Below are positions 44,846 through 52,946 of a stretch of DNA of 64,000 nt, piece by piece. Position 1 is the first letter of the stretch. The number at the start of each line of letters is the position of its first letter. A model generated the notes under the pieces. The model saw nothing but the letters and a program-made list of their open reading frames with translations. It did not search any database and was not told where the DNA came from. The DNA is from WTJO01 sp965660165 (GTDB taxonomy: Bacteria; Pseudomonadota; Alphaproteobacteria; Puniceispirillales; Puniceispirillaceae), in contig CBFHYU010000005.1 of NCBI GenBank assembly GCA_965660165.1, positions 23,375 to 87,374 on the forward strand, given 5' to 3'. A program made the position numbers and the translations under genes.

Positions 44846-45370
44846 CTATACAGACTGGCTATCGATAATAATCTGTCCTGCCGCTAAGTCTGTGACCATC
44901 AAAAACGGCGCATAAAAGGGCAGAAACGAGGTTGTTTTTGCGCCTGTCTGTTGAATTTCCACAACATCACCAGCCCCGAAATTATGAAGCGCTGTAATCT
45001 TGCCTAATTCTGTGCCATCTGGCGAGATAACCTGCATGCCGATAATATCGGCGTGATATAGCTCGTCAGACGTTAAGGCTGGCAATGCCGATCGTGATAC
45101 CGAAAAAGATAGCCCCTTGAGCTGTTCTGCCTGTTCTCTGCTGGTAATATCAGGGCTGGCACATAAGACCAGCCCTTTTACGATTGATTTTGCCTGCAAG
45201 CCTATCACCTGACCAGATTCCATCACAACCTTGCCATAAGAGGCTATTGAGCGTGGCTCTAATGTGAATGGCTTTACCTTGAACTGTCCTTTAACGCCAT
45301 GAGCAGACACAATGACCCCTAGAAGAACACGGTCTTCTGATAGGTTGGAGTCTGTTGTGTGATTCCCCAT
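44846..45370 (-). CDS. rimM: 16S rRNA processing protein RimM
   Basis: 30S maturation factor that binds S19. 174 aa from ATG 45370. N-terminal RimM domain (LLGVIVSAHGVKGQFKVKPFT) and a C-terminal PRC-barrel (ELYHADIIGMQVISPDGTELGKITALHNFGAGDVVEI). The frame is open a further 87 codons upstream, but that stretch overlaps the repetitive rpsP tail and reads as Leu/Pro/Gln-rich low complexity, so I exclude it. It starts 25 bases after rpsP. Confidence 0.94.
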   Translation of the reverse strand: MGNHTTDSNLSEDRVLLGVIVSAHGVKGQFKVKPFTLEPRSIASYGKVVMESGQVIGLQAKSIVKGLVLCASPDITSREQAEQLKGLSFSVSRSALPALTSDELYHADIIGMQVISPDGTELGKITALHNFGAGDVVEIQQTGAKTTSFLPFYAPFLMVTDLAAGQIIIDSQSV

Positions 45371-45395
45371 AAGATGCCCTAACGTCAGCCCGAAA

Positions 45396-45896
45396 TTAGG
45401 CGTTTTCCTCTTCTGCAGGCGCGTCTGCAGTAGGTGCGTCTGCAACAGCCTCTTCGGCTGGTGCTTCAGCAACAGCGTCTTCTGCAGGTGCCTCTTCGGC
45501 TGGCGCGGCTTCGGCGGCGGCAGCTTCGGCGGCGGCGGCTTCTGCAGCAGCAGCTTCTGCAGCGGCAGCGGCAGCTTCTTCTTCACGTTCAGCACGTTTT
45601 TTACCAAAGGCAGATTTAATAGGCTGTTCACGCAGTTTCACAGGCGCCATAAGCTCAACAGAAGATAGAAGCTTTTGCACTCTTTGTGTTGCCTGAGCGC
45701 CTTGTCCTAGCCAGTAGCTAACACGCTCACCATTCACAACCAGACGGTTTTCATCATCTTTTTCGACCATTGGGTTATAATGGCCAAGACGTTCTACATA
45801 GCGGCCATCACGTGGGGCAGCAGCTTCTGCGACCACAATTTTATAAAAGGGACGCTTTTTTGAGCCGCCACGAGATAATCTAATTTTCAATGCCAT
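45396..45896 (-). CDS. rpsP: 30S ribosomal protein S16 with acidic Ala/Glu-rich tail
   Basis: 166 aa from ATG 45896 (MALKIRLSRGGSKKRPFYKIV). Residues 1 to about 105 are normal S16, which assists 30S assembly: DGRYVERLGHYNPM and ERVSYWLGQGAQ are visible. The rest is a low-complexity tail built from AAAAEAAAAE and PAEEAPAED units, strongly acidic. Such tails occur in other alphaproteobacterial S16 proteins. The DNA under the tail is GC-rich and repetitive (about 45410-45590), so its length may vary between strains. Confidence 0.95.
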   Translation of the reverse strand: MALKIRLSRGGSKKRPFYKIVVAEAAAPRDGRYVERLGHYNPMVEKDDENRLVVNGERVSYWLGQGAQATQRVQKLLSSVELMAPVKLREQPIKSAFGKKRAEREEEAAAAAAEAAAAEAAAAEAAAAEAAPAEEAPAEDAVAEAPAEEAVADAPTADAPAEEENA

Positions 45897-45972
45897 CTTT
45901 TTTTCCTTTTTCCTGTTGTGCCAGCACGTATCAACGCAACATGCAGGCACAAGATGGTTAACACTTCACTGT

Positions 45973-47478
45973 TTATTTTTTCTTTGAAGGCTGGCCTAAA
46001 CCAGGCAGGCCGCCCTTGCCTCCGAAGGGATTCATTCCGCCAAGCAGATTGGGGCTGCCCGAACCAGAGTTAAATTGCTGAGATAATTTCTGGATATCTG
46101 AGGCTGACGGCATAGAGCCGCCCCCCAAACCGCCAAGACCGCCGCCGCCCATCATAGCTTTCATTGCGGCCGCGCCCTGTTTTGTGTTCATTTTTTTCAT
46201 CATTCTGGCCATATCTTGATATTGTTTGACCAGTTTATTGACATCCTGAACCGAACTGCCTGACCCTGCTGCTATCCGCTTTCGCCGAGACGCATTCAGC
46301 AATCCAACATGCTGGCGTTCACGCTTATTCATAGACAGAATAATCGCCTCTTGACGTTTAATCATCTTGTCATCAACACCAGCGGCTGCGATCTGTTTCT
46401 GCATTTTACCAAGACCTGGCAACATGCCTAGAATACCGCCAAGCCCACCCATCTTCTGCAACTGTTTAAGCTGAGCCAGAAAATCATTCATATCAAATTT
46501 GCCAGACGCCATGCGCTGAGCCATGCGCGCGGCTTCTTCTTCTTCAATGGCTTCGGCTGCTTTTTCGACCAGCGCAACCACATCGCCCATATCTAGAATA
46601 CGCCCTGCCATTCTTTCAGGGTGAAATTCTTCTAGCGCATCTAGCTTCTCGCCAGTACCTACAAGCTTAATCGGGCATCCTGTAATATGCCGCATTGACA
46701 GCGCTGCACCACCGCGCGCATCACCATCAAGACGGGTAAGCACAATACCTGTCACCCCAACCGCATCATGAAATGCTTTGGCTGTCTGCACCGCATCCTG
46801 ACCTGTTAGGCTATCTGCCACCAGCAAGATTTCATGCGGATTGGTTGCCGCCTTGATGTCACGCAATTCTGCCATCAGCGCTTCATCAATTGCCAGACGA
46901 CCAGCCGTATCCAGAATCACCACATCATAGCCCTGCAAGGTTGCCGATTGAACAGCCCGCTTTGCAAGCTGGACAGGGGTTTCAGTTTCTGATTCTGTTA
47001 GGATGCCTGCTTCTGCTTGTTCTGAGAGCAAGCGTAACTGTTCACGTGCAGCAGGGCGTGTCAAATCAAGGCTGGCAAGCATCACCTTTTTCTTCTGACG
47101 GTTTTTCAGTCGGACAGCTAATTTACCTGCAGTAGTGGTTTTACCTGACCCTTGCAGACCTGCCATTAAAATGATAGCTGGCGGGGTAACATCTACCATC
47201 AATGGCTCGGCAGTGCCGCCAAGCATTTCTGTCAGCCCGTCATTTACCAGCTTGATAATTTGCTGGTCTGGGCGAACTGATTTAAGCACCGCCGCACCAA
47301 CTGCCTTTTCTGACATCTCCGCCATAACATGGCGCACCACAGGCAAGGCTACATCTGCTTCAAGCAATGCTTTGCGCACTTCAGAAAGACCTGCATCTAC
47401 ATCTGCCTGAGATAGCGCGCCCTTGCGCCCAAGCCCTGTAAATACTGATTGTAACTTATCTTTCAGCGAATCAAACAT
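45973..47478 (-). CDS. ffh: Signal recognition particle protein Ffh
   Basis: GTPase that binds signal sequences on nascent membrane proteins and delivers them to FtsY. 501 aa. N domain, G domain with GLQGSGKTTTAGKLA (about 107-121), DTAGRL and TRLDGDARGGAALS, then the Met-rich M domain (MLPGLGKMQKQIAA, MNKRERQ, KKMNTKQGAAAMKAMMGG) and a Gly-rich C-terminus ending in KKK. It starts the ffh-rpsP-rimM-trmD-rplS series, with a strong promoter at 47641-47669. Confidence 0.97.
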   Translation of the reverse strand: MFDSLKDKLQSVFTGLGRKGALSQADVDAGLSEVRKALLEADVALPVVRHVMAEMSEKAVGAAVLKSVRPDQQIIKLVNDGLTEMLGGTAEPLMVDVTPPAIILMAGLQGSGKTTTAGKLAVRLKNRQKKKVMLASLDLTRPAAREQLRLLSEQAEAGILTESETETPVQLAKRAVQSATLQGYDVVILDTAGRLAIDEALMAELRDIKAATNPHEILLVADSLTGQDAVQTAKAFHDAVGVTGIVLTRLDGDARGGAALSMRHITGCPIKLVGTGEKLDALEEFHPERMAGRILDMGDVVALVEKAAEAIEEEEAARMAQRMASGKFDMNDFLAQLKQLQKMGGLGGILGMLPGLGKMQKQIAAAGVDDKMIKRQEAIILSMNKRERQHVGLLNASRRKRIAAGSGSSVQDVNKLVKQYQDMARMMKKMNTKQGAAAMKAMMGGGGLGGLGGGSMPSASDIQKLSQQFNSGSGSPNLLGGMNPFGGKGGLPGLGQPSKKK

Positions 47479-47640
47479 AGATATATTATCAGCCCTATTA
47501 GCGTTACATCACACTATTGTTGATTTTCATCCACATCTTGAATGCTCATAGCAAAACGGCATCTGTGCTCGAAAACTTCAAGGACAGATGGAACCCGCGA
47601 AGGTCTGGTATTTCAGACATGGCGAAAATTATATAGTGGC

Positions 47641-47669
47641 GGTATAGCGTTAATTGATGAAATTGTCAA
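47641..47669 (-). promoter_or_regulatory. Sigma70-type promoter upstream of ffh
   Basis: On the minus strand TTGACA (47669-47664, perfect -35) is followed by a 17-base spacer and TATACC (47646-47641). It begins two bases after the ftsY stop codon. Transcription would start near 47634, giving a leader of about 155 bases before the ffh ATG at 47478. Confidence 0.72.
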
Positions 47670-47671
47670 AT

Positions 47672-48616
47672 TTAACGCTGTGTTTCAGCAGGGTAATCTA
47701 TGCCTACAAGCGCATGTGCAAATTCTTCAGCTACAAAAGGCTGCAGATCATCTGCACCTTCACCAACCCCTATCATATGCACTGGCAATTCAAATTCACG
47801 CGCAAGCGCAACCAGAACGCCGCCTTTGGCACTACCATCCAGCTTGGTCATAATCAGGCCAGTAAGCTGAGCTGTTTGCAAAAAGGCACGCATTTGAGAT
47901 AGCGCATTTTGACCGACTGTACCATCTAGCACAATAATCGAATCATGTGGCGCTGAGGCATCTAGCTTTCTCATCACCCTGATTATTTTTTCAAGCTCAT
48001 CCATAAGCTCTGTTCTATTTTGCAATCTGCCGGCCGTATCGATAATCAGAATATCAGCATGTTCCTGCCGCGCCTGTTCAATCGCGCGATATGCAAGTGC
48101 CGCCGCATCAGAGCCTCTCTCACCAGAAATCACCGTAGTATCTGTGCGCACGCCCCAGCCCTTTAACTGTTCAATCGCAGCCGCGCGAAAGGTATCTGCC
48201 GCTGCTAACATTACCTGTTTTCCCTGTTTCTGGAACTGTGAAGCTAGCTTGCCAGCCGTAGTGGTTTTACCTGACCCATTGACCCCAACAAGCAAGATAA
48301 TATGGGGCTTATTATCATCACTAATCTGGATTGGCTTCTCACAGATGGTCAATATACCAGCCAGCTTTTCAGCAAGAACAGACCTGAACTGTTCTTCGCC
48401 AACCTCGCCTTGCCATTTATGATTTTTCAGCATTTCTGCCAGATCTGCGGCGGCGGCAACCCCTAAATCTGCCATGATCAGCGCATCTTCAACCTCTTCA
48501 AGCGAGCTAGCGTCAATTTTGCTTTTGCCAAAAAGTTTTGAAATGCCGCTTAGGCTATCTGTGACCTTTTGTGAAGATTTTTTCAATCCAGAGGTTAGTT
48601 TTGCAAACCAGCTCAT
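47672..48616 (-). CDS. ftsY: Signal recognition particle receptor FtsY
   Basis: Membrane-associated GTPase that docks the ribosome-SRP complex at the translocon. 314 aa from ATG 48616 (a GTG one codon earlier is in frame). It lacks the long acidic A domain of E. coli FtsY and begins near the NG domain (MSWFAKLTSGLKKSSQK), as is common in alphaproteobacteria. P-loop VGVNGSGKTTTAGKLA, DTAGRLQNRTELMDEL and TKLDGSAKGG are present. It follows mtaB by 31 bases. Confidence 0.97.
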   Translation of the reverse strand: MSWFAKLTSGLKKSSQKVTDSLSGISKLFGKSKIDASSLEEVEDALIMADLGVAAAADLAEMLKNHKWQGEVGEEQFRSVLAEKLAGILTICEKPIQISDDNKPHIILLVGVNGSGKTTTAGKLASQFQKQGKQVMLAAADTFRAAAIEQLKGWGVRTDTTVISGERGSDAAALAYRAIEQARQEHADILIIDTAGRLQNRTELMDELEKIIRVMRKLDASAPHDSIIVLDGTVGQNALSQMRAFLQTAQLTGLIMTKLDGSAKGGVLVALAREFELPVHMIGVGEGADDLQPFVAEEFAHALVGIDYPAETQR

Positions 48617-48647
48617 CACACATCCTTTTTAATTTGGCCTATCTTAC

Positions 48648-49931
48648 TTATGGGGCAAGCGGACGCACAACCAGCCTGTCTGTTTGTGCAGCTTCAATCT
48701 GCACAGCCAGAAGCTCGCCAGCGCTATATTTGGGCATATCTGCTGTAATCGGGGCAAGCTCAGCCATCTCAAAACTGCTCAGATGGCCTGTATGGTTTGC
48801 TTCAACCAGCATCATATCAACTGAATCTGTGCGCGAGGCAAGATGGGCCGCTAGCCTATCCACGCCAAGCTGGCGCATTTCGGCAACCCGAGCTTTAATT
48901 TTGGATTTTTCAATCTGCGGCATTGAGGCGGCTGGTGTGCCATCACGCGGCGAATAGCCAAATACATGCAGATAGGTAATATTCGCCTCTTTAATCAGTG
49001 TTAGACTGGCCTGATGTGCTTCGTCTGTTTCTGTTGGAAATCCGCAAATCATATCAGCCCCAAACACCGTATCAGGGCGTCTACGCCGCGCTTCCTCGCA
49101 AAAGCGCAGAATATCGCGCCGCAAATGGCGCCGCTTCATGCGCTTTAGAATCAAATCATCGCCATGCTGAACAGATAGATGCAGATGAGGCATCAGCCGA
49201 GCATGAGAGGATAGAGCCTGCATCAGATAATGATCTGGTTCTGCTGGATCAAGTGAAGATAGCCGCAAACGCGGTAATTCAGGCACCTGATCCAATAGCG
49301 TAAGCACAAGCTGGCCAAGACGTGGACGAGATTCTAGATCAGCCCCCCAGCTGGTAATATCCACGCCTGTCAGCACAATTTCCTTGACCCCGCTTGCTAC
49401 CAAGTTGCGTGCCTGCTGGACTATATCTGCTATCGCAACAGATCGTGACGGGCCTCTACCAAACGGAATAATGCAAAATGTGCATCTATGATCGCATCCT
49501 TGCTGAATTTGCAGAAACGCACGGGTATGATTATCAAACGCATCCACCATATGAGAGGCTGTCTGTTCAATCTCCATAATATCGGTAATCACCGCTGGCG
49601 CCAGCCTGTCTGATGCTAGCCTGTCCCAACTTATCTGTTGCAATTTATCATGATTGCCCAGAATAAAATCAGCTTCTTCCATATCTGCCCAGCGTTCAGG
49701 GGCAATTTGCACAGCACAGCCAGTCACAATCACAGGCGTATCAGGATGTTCTTTTTTCAGACGCCTTACCATTTGCCGCGCCTGTTTTTCAGCTTCAGAG
49801 GTCACTGCACAGCTATTGACAATATTTACATTGCCAAGCCCAGCCTGTTCGGCCTGTTCGCGAATGACTTCTGATTCCCAGATATTCAAACGGCATCCAA
49901 ATGTATGAATATGCGGCTTGTTCCTGCCCAT
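48648..49931 (-). CDS. mtaB: tRNA t6A37 methylthiotransferase MtaB
   Basis: Radical-SAM enzyme that adds a methylthio group to t6A37 of tRNAs reading ANN codons. 427 aa. The N-terminal UPF0004 domain has its cluster cysteines in TFGCRLN, NSCAVT and GCAVQ; the radical SAM motif is GCDHRCTFCIIPFGRG (about residues 143-158); a TRAM-like region ends the protein. The start GRNKPHIHTFGCRLN fits MtaB better than MiaB or RimO. Its ATG shares one base with the dapF stop (TGATG). Confidence 0.93.
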   Translation of the reverse strand: MGRNKPHIHTFGCRLNIWESEVIREQAEQAGLGNVNIVNSCAVTSEAEKQARQMVRRLKKEHPDTPVIVTGCAVQIAPERWADMEEADFILGNHDKLQQISWDRLASDRLAPAVITDIMEIEQTASHMVDAFDNHTRAFLQIQQGCDHRCTFCIIPFGRGPSRSVAIADIVQQARNLVASGVKEIVLTGVDITSWGADLESRPRLGQLVLTLLDQVPELPRLRLSSLDPAEPDHYLMQALSSHARLMPHLHLSVQHGDDLILKRMKRRHLRRDILRFCEEARRRRPDTVFGADMICGFPTETDEAHQASLTLIKEANITYLHVFGYSPRDGTPAASMPQIEKSKIKARVAEMRQLGVDRLAAHLASRTDSVDMMLVEANHTGHLSSFEMAELAPITADMPKYSAGELLAVQIEAAQTDRLVVRPLAP

Positions 49932-50788
49932 CAGCGATTATCCTGCATAAAATCTTTATCTATGATGCCGCTTGCCACATAACAAACCTCCCCTGTCATA
50001 ATCACAGAATTTGGCTGTTGCCAGTCAATCAAAAGCGTACCGCCATCTAGCGTGATAGTTACAGGTCCGCTCATCAATCCGCGCCTGATAGCTGCCACCC
50101 CTGCCGCACATGCACCAGAACCACAGGCTTGGGTAATGCCTGCCCCACGTTCATATACCCGCATACGCAACTGGTTTTTGCCTGTCTGCGAGACAAATTC
50201 AATATTTGCTCGTTCTGGAAACATTGCATCAGATTCGTAAAAAGCGCCCCATTTTTCAACATCAATCTGTTCTGCATCTTCAACAAAAAATACCGCGTGA
50301 GGATTTCCCATATTCACACATACAGCCGTGCCAAACGGCATCTCATTAAAGCTGACATTCAGACTGTCTTGCGCGCTTGCAAGCGGAATATCCTGCCAAT
50401 TCAGGGCGGCATAGCCCATATCTACAGAAATCAAACCATCATGACTACGCCATGCCGACAGCATGCCTGAAATAGTCTCAATCTTAATTGCTTCTTTGCC
50501 TGTTTCTCGCATCAACAGCCATGCAACACATCTAGTGCCATTGCCGCATGCGCCAGCCACAGACCCATCAGCATTTACCATATCAAGCTTTATATCTGCG
50601 TGGGATGATGCATCTGATAGCAGCATAATTTGGTCACATCCAATACCGCGATGCCTATCAGCAAGCAGACGCAATGCCTCTTGCTCAGGCGTCTGATAGC
50701 CTGAACGCAGGTCAAGAATGATAAAATCATTGCCCAGACCATGCATTTTAATAAAGGGCAACTCTGCCTTAAGACTATGGGGCATCAT
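49931..50788 (-). CDS. dapF: Diaminopimelate epimerase
   Basis: Cofactor-independent racemisation of LL- to meso-diaminopimelate for lysine and peptidoglycan. 285 aa. FIKMHGLGNDFIILD at the N-terminus and both catalytic cysteines, in ACGNGTRC (Cys81) and QACGSGACAAG (about residue 228), are present. It is coupled to mtaB by a one-base overlap; dapF-mtaB is a conserved alphaproteobacterial pair. Confidence 0.96.
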   Translation of the reverse strand: MMPHSLKAELPFIKMHGLGNDFIILDLRSGYQTPEQEALRLLADRHRGIGCDQIMLLSDASSHADIKLDMVNADGSVAGACGNGTRCVAWLLMRETGKEAIKIETISGMLSAWRSHDGLISVDMGYAALNWQDIPLASAQDSLNVSFNEMPFGTAVCVNMGNPHAVFFVEDAEQIDVEKWGAFYESDAMFPERANIEFVSQTGKNQLRMRVYERGAGITQACGSGACAAGVAAIRRGLMSGPVTITLDGGTLLIDWQQPNSVIMTGEVCYVASGIIDKDFMQDNR

Positions 50789-50829
50789 AATTCTTCTGAA
50801 ATGGGGTTAGTGAGTATTATTCTGCGCGG

Positions 50830-50838
50830 AGTATATCA
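50830..50838 (-). promoter_or_regulatory. Extended -10 promoter candidate for dapF-mtaB-ftsY
   Basis: On the minus strand the sequence reads TGATATACT (50838-50830), an extended -10 element (TGN plus TATACT). No good -35 is present 17 bases upstream, which is tolerated at extended -10 promoters. Transcription would begin near 50823, giving a short leader before the dapF ATG at 50788. Confidence 0.45.
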
Positions 50839-50926
50839 TAATAATCACAATCATAGAACATGGATGCAATCACAGCGATTATTTTGATATATTTTACGGG
50901 GTATATGGCTATCACTATGCCAAAAA

Positions 50927-51709
50927 TCAGCGCCTGATTTCGATCAGAATCGGGACATGATCTGATGGTTTTTCAAAGCCTCTTGCATCTGAAAAAATCT
51001 CAGCTTTCTTGACGTTGGACGCAATATCATGGCTCACCCAAATATGGTCAAGTCGCCTGCCGCGATTGCTTGCCGCCCAGTCACGCGCACGATAAGACCA
51101 CCAGCTAAATAATATCTCGTCATCACCAAAATGCTGTCTTATCGCATCTGTAAAGCCGCCCTTTTCAATTGCATCAAGCAGCATTTTACGTTCAATATCT
51201 GTATGGCTAACCACATTTCGGAGCTGTTTTGTTGACCAAACATCTTCAGCCATAGGCGCAATATTCAAATCCCCAACAAGCACAGTATTATTTGGATTTT
51301 CCGAGATAAAATGAGCTGTCATTTCGTTAAGGAAATCCAACTTATGGCCAAATTTCGGATTCTCATCTCTATCAGGCACATCACCGCCTGCTGGCACATA
51401 AAAATTATGGATGGTTAGCCCTGAGATGGTTGCAGATATGTGTCTGCAATCTTCTTTATCTACCCAATTAAGCGCTTGAACTGCCTCTATTGGCAGGCGC
51501 GAGATGATAGCCACCCCATTATAAGATTTCTCGCCTCTGAAGCAGATATGTGGCCAGCCTGCTTGGCTAATGTCATCTTCTGGGAAAAACATATCTTGGG
51601 TTTTTGTTTCCTGCAGGCACAGCACATCCAGATCAAGCGCTTCTAGCACTGTTAATACATGGTTAAGCCGCAATCTTACGGAATTGATATTCCAGCTAGC
51701 AATGCGCAT
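50927..51709 (-). CDS. xthA: Exodeoxyribonuclease III
   Basis: AP endonuclease and 3'-5' exonuclease of base excision repair. 260 aa. The EEP fold motifs are clear: IASWNINSVR, LCLQETKTQD, GVAIISR, GDLNIAP (catalytic Asp/Asn), the WWSYRARDWAASNRGRRLDHI region and SDHVPILIEI (catalytic His). It is divergent from the thioesterase gene and 138 bases upstream of dapF. Confidence 0.95.
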   Translation of the reverse strand: MRIASWNINSVRLRLNHVLTVLEALDLDVLCLQETKTQDMFFPEDDISQAGWPHICFRGEKSYNGVAIISRLPIEAVQALNWVDKEDCRHISATISGLTIHNFYVPAGGDVPDRDENPKFGHKLDFLNEMTAHFISENPNNTVLVGDLNIAPMAEDVWSTKQLRNVVSHTDIERKMLLDAIEKGGFTDAIRQHFGDDEILFSWWSYRARDWAASNRGRRLDHIWVSHDIASNVKKAEIFSDARGFEKPSDHVPILIEIRR

Positions 51710-51836
51710 AATATCCTCTTATTCATGATATTGTTGCTGTGCATATCTGGCGGATAATTGATATGGCACTTTAGGTGTAACTGTTCTAATCTAACCATAG
51801 CTATAAAAACAAGATAATTCAAAACAGAGGCAGATT

Positions 51837-52274
51837 ATGAGCGCGCCAGACATAGCGATGAAATCAGATATGCGCTATCTGCTATCGCTTGAAACAAGAT
51901 GGTCAGATAATGATCAATATGGTCATCTGAATAATGCGGTCTATTATCAGCTTTTTGATACGGCGGTGAATAGGTTTCTGCTTGAAAACAGCCTGCTGGA
52001 TATAAGACATGGCGAGACTATTTTTGTGGTTGTTGAGACAGGTTGCAGATATTTTGCAGAAATTGCCTATCCAGAGCAGGTAATAGTCGGCATGCAAATT
52101 GCTCATCTTGGGCGCTCATCCATCCGATATGAGGTCGCACTATTTACAGATGGTGATGATACGGCCAAAGCGGCGGGGCATTTTATCCATGTCAATATCG
52201 ATAAAAACAGCAGAAAACCCTGTCCGATAACAGCAGATAAAAAAGCTGTTTTCTCGCACTTTATGGCCAGATAG
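51837..52274 (+). CDS. Acyl-CoA thioesterase (4HBT hot-dog fold)
   Basis: 145 aa hot-dog protein. RWSDNDQYGHLNNAVYYQLFDTAVNRFL (about residues 21-48) carries the catalytic Asp and the HLNN motif of the 4-hydroxybenzoyl-CoA thioesterase (YbgC/FadM) group. The native acyl-CoA is unknown. It is a single gene, divergent from xthA and convergent with lolA with a seven-base gap. Confidence 0.88.
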   Translation: MSAPDIAMKSDMRYLLSLETRWSDNDQYGHLNNAVYYQLFDTAVNRFLLENSLLDIRHGETIFVVVETGCRYFAEIAYPEQVIVGMQIAHLGRSSIRYEVALFTDGDDTAKAAGHFIHVNIDKNSRKPCPITADKKAVFSHFMAR

Positions 52275-52281
52275 AGCTAGG

Positions 52282-52914
52282 CTAATTATTTGATGTGACA
52301 GGATAGCTTGGCACGCCAAAAAGCTTGTTTTCTAATGCCAGATCAAATAACGGATTTTGCAAGGTAACTTGTGTTCTGATACCTAGCGCATCAATGATAA
52401 TCCAGCGCCGTAACTGCCAATTTAACGAATCAAACTCAAGAATAAGCTCGCCTGCAGCTTCACCTGTTTCACGCACCATTGAAATTGACGCAATCCCGTC
52501 TTTTAATATCGCTGTTGTCACCACATCCTCTGAGGTAAAGCTAATATCTTTTTGCAACAAGGTATAAAAGGGTGATTGTGAAATAGGATAGCTTGTCACC
52601 TGTCTGTCAATCTTGTCATCCACATGAATCCAAACACGGCTAGTCACAAAGCTAAGGGTTTCAGGATTTAGATAATCAATGCGCAATTGATGCGGCCTGC
52701 GAAAATAGATTCGCCCCTCGCCAACACTGCCATCTGAGGCAAATTGGATAAACTCTGCCTGCAATGTTTTCATCTGTGACAGCGCATCCTCTGCTTTGCC
52801 AATAATCTCTTGCTGGCTAAGCGTTTGTGCAGATGCGGCAGATAACATGGGAACCGCCAGCCCGAACATGGCTAAAATCATCATCAGATAGGTGGGTTTG
52901 GATAATTTCATCAC
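52282..52914 (-). CDS. lolA: Outer-membrane lipoprotein carrier protein LolA
   Basis: Periplasmic chaperone that ferries lipoproteins from LolCDE to the outer membrane. 210 aa. A signal peptide (about residues 1-29, cleavage after ASA) is followed by the LolA fold: MKTLQAEFIQFASDGSVGEGRIYFRRPHQLRIDY. The W-rich middle and C-terminal region are weakly conserved, as usual. It lies 32 bases after ftsK; the ftsK-lolA pairing is common. Confidence 0.92.
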   Translation of the reverse strand: MMKLSKPTYLMMILAMFGLAVPMLSAASAQTLSQQEIIGKAEDALSQMKTLQAEFIQFASDGSVGEGRIYFRRPHQLRIDYLNPETLSFVTSRVWIHVDDKIDRQVTSYPISQSPFYTLLQKDISFTSEDVVTTAILKDGIASISMVRETGEAAGELILEFDSLNWQLRRWIIIDALGIRTQVTLQNPLFDLALENKLFGVPSYPVTSNN

Positions 52915-52946
52915 TGTAGCGCTCTGCTTTTCATCTTGCTATCGGC

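Noticed and set aside
45410..45600. Tandem repeat-like DNA that could be mistaken for a CRISPR array or minisatellite
   Set aside because: Units are irregular codon-sized GCX/GAA repeats in the rpsP tail, without spacers.
45371..45631. 87-codon upstream extension of rimM, which would suggest an overlap or S16-RimM frameshift product
   Set aside because: The extension is Leu/Pro/Gln-rich only because it reads the repetitive rpsP tail in another frame; the homologous RimM start is ATG 45370.
47479..47671. Possible SRP 4.5S RNA gene between ftsY and ffh
   Set aside because: The conserved SRP RNA tetraloop and internal loop sequences are not present on either strand.
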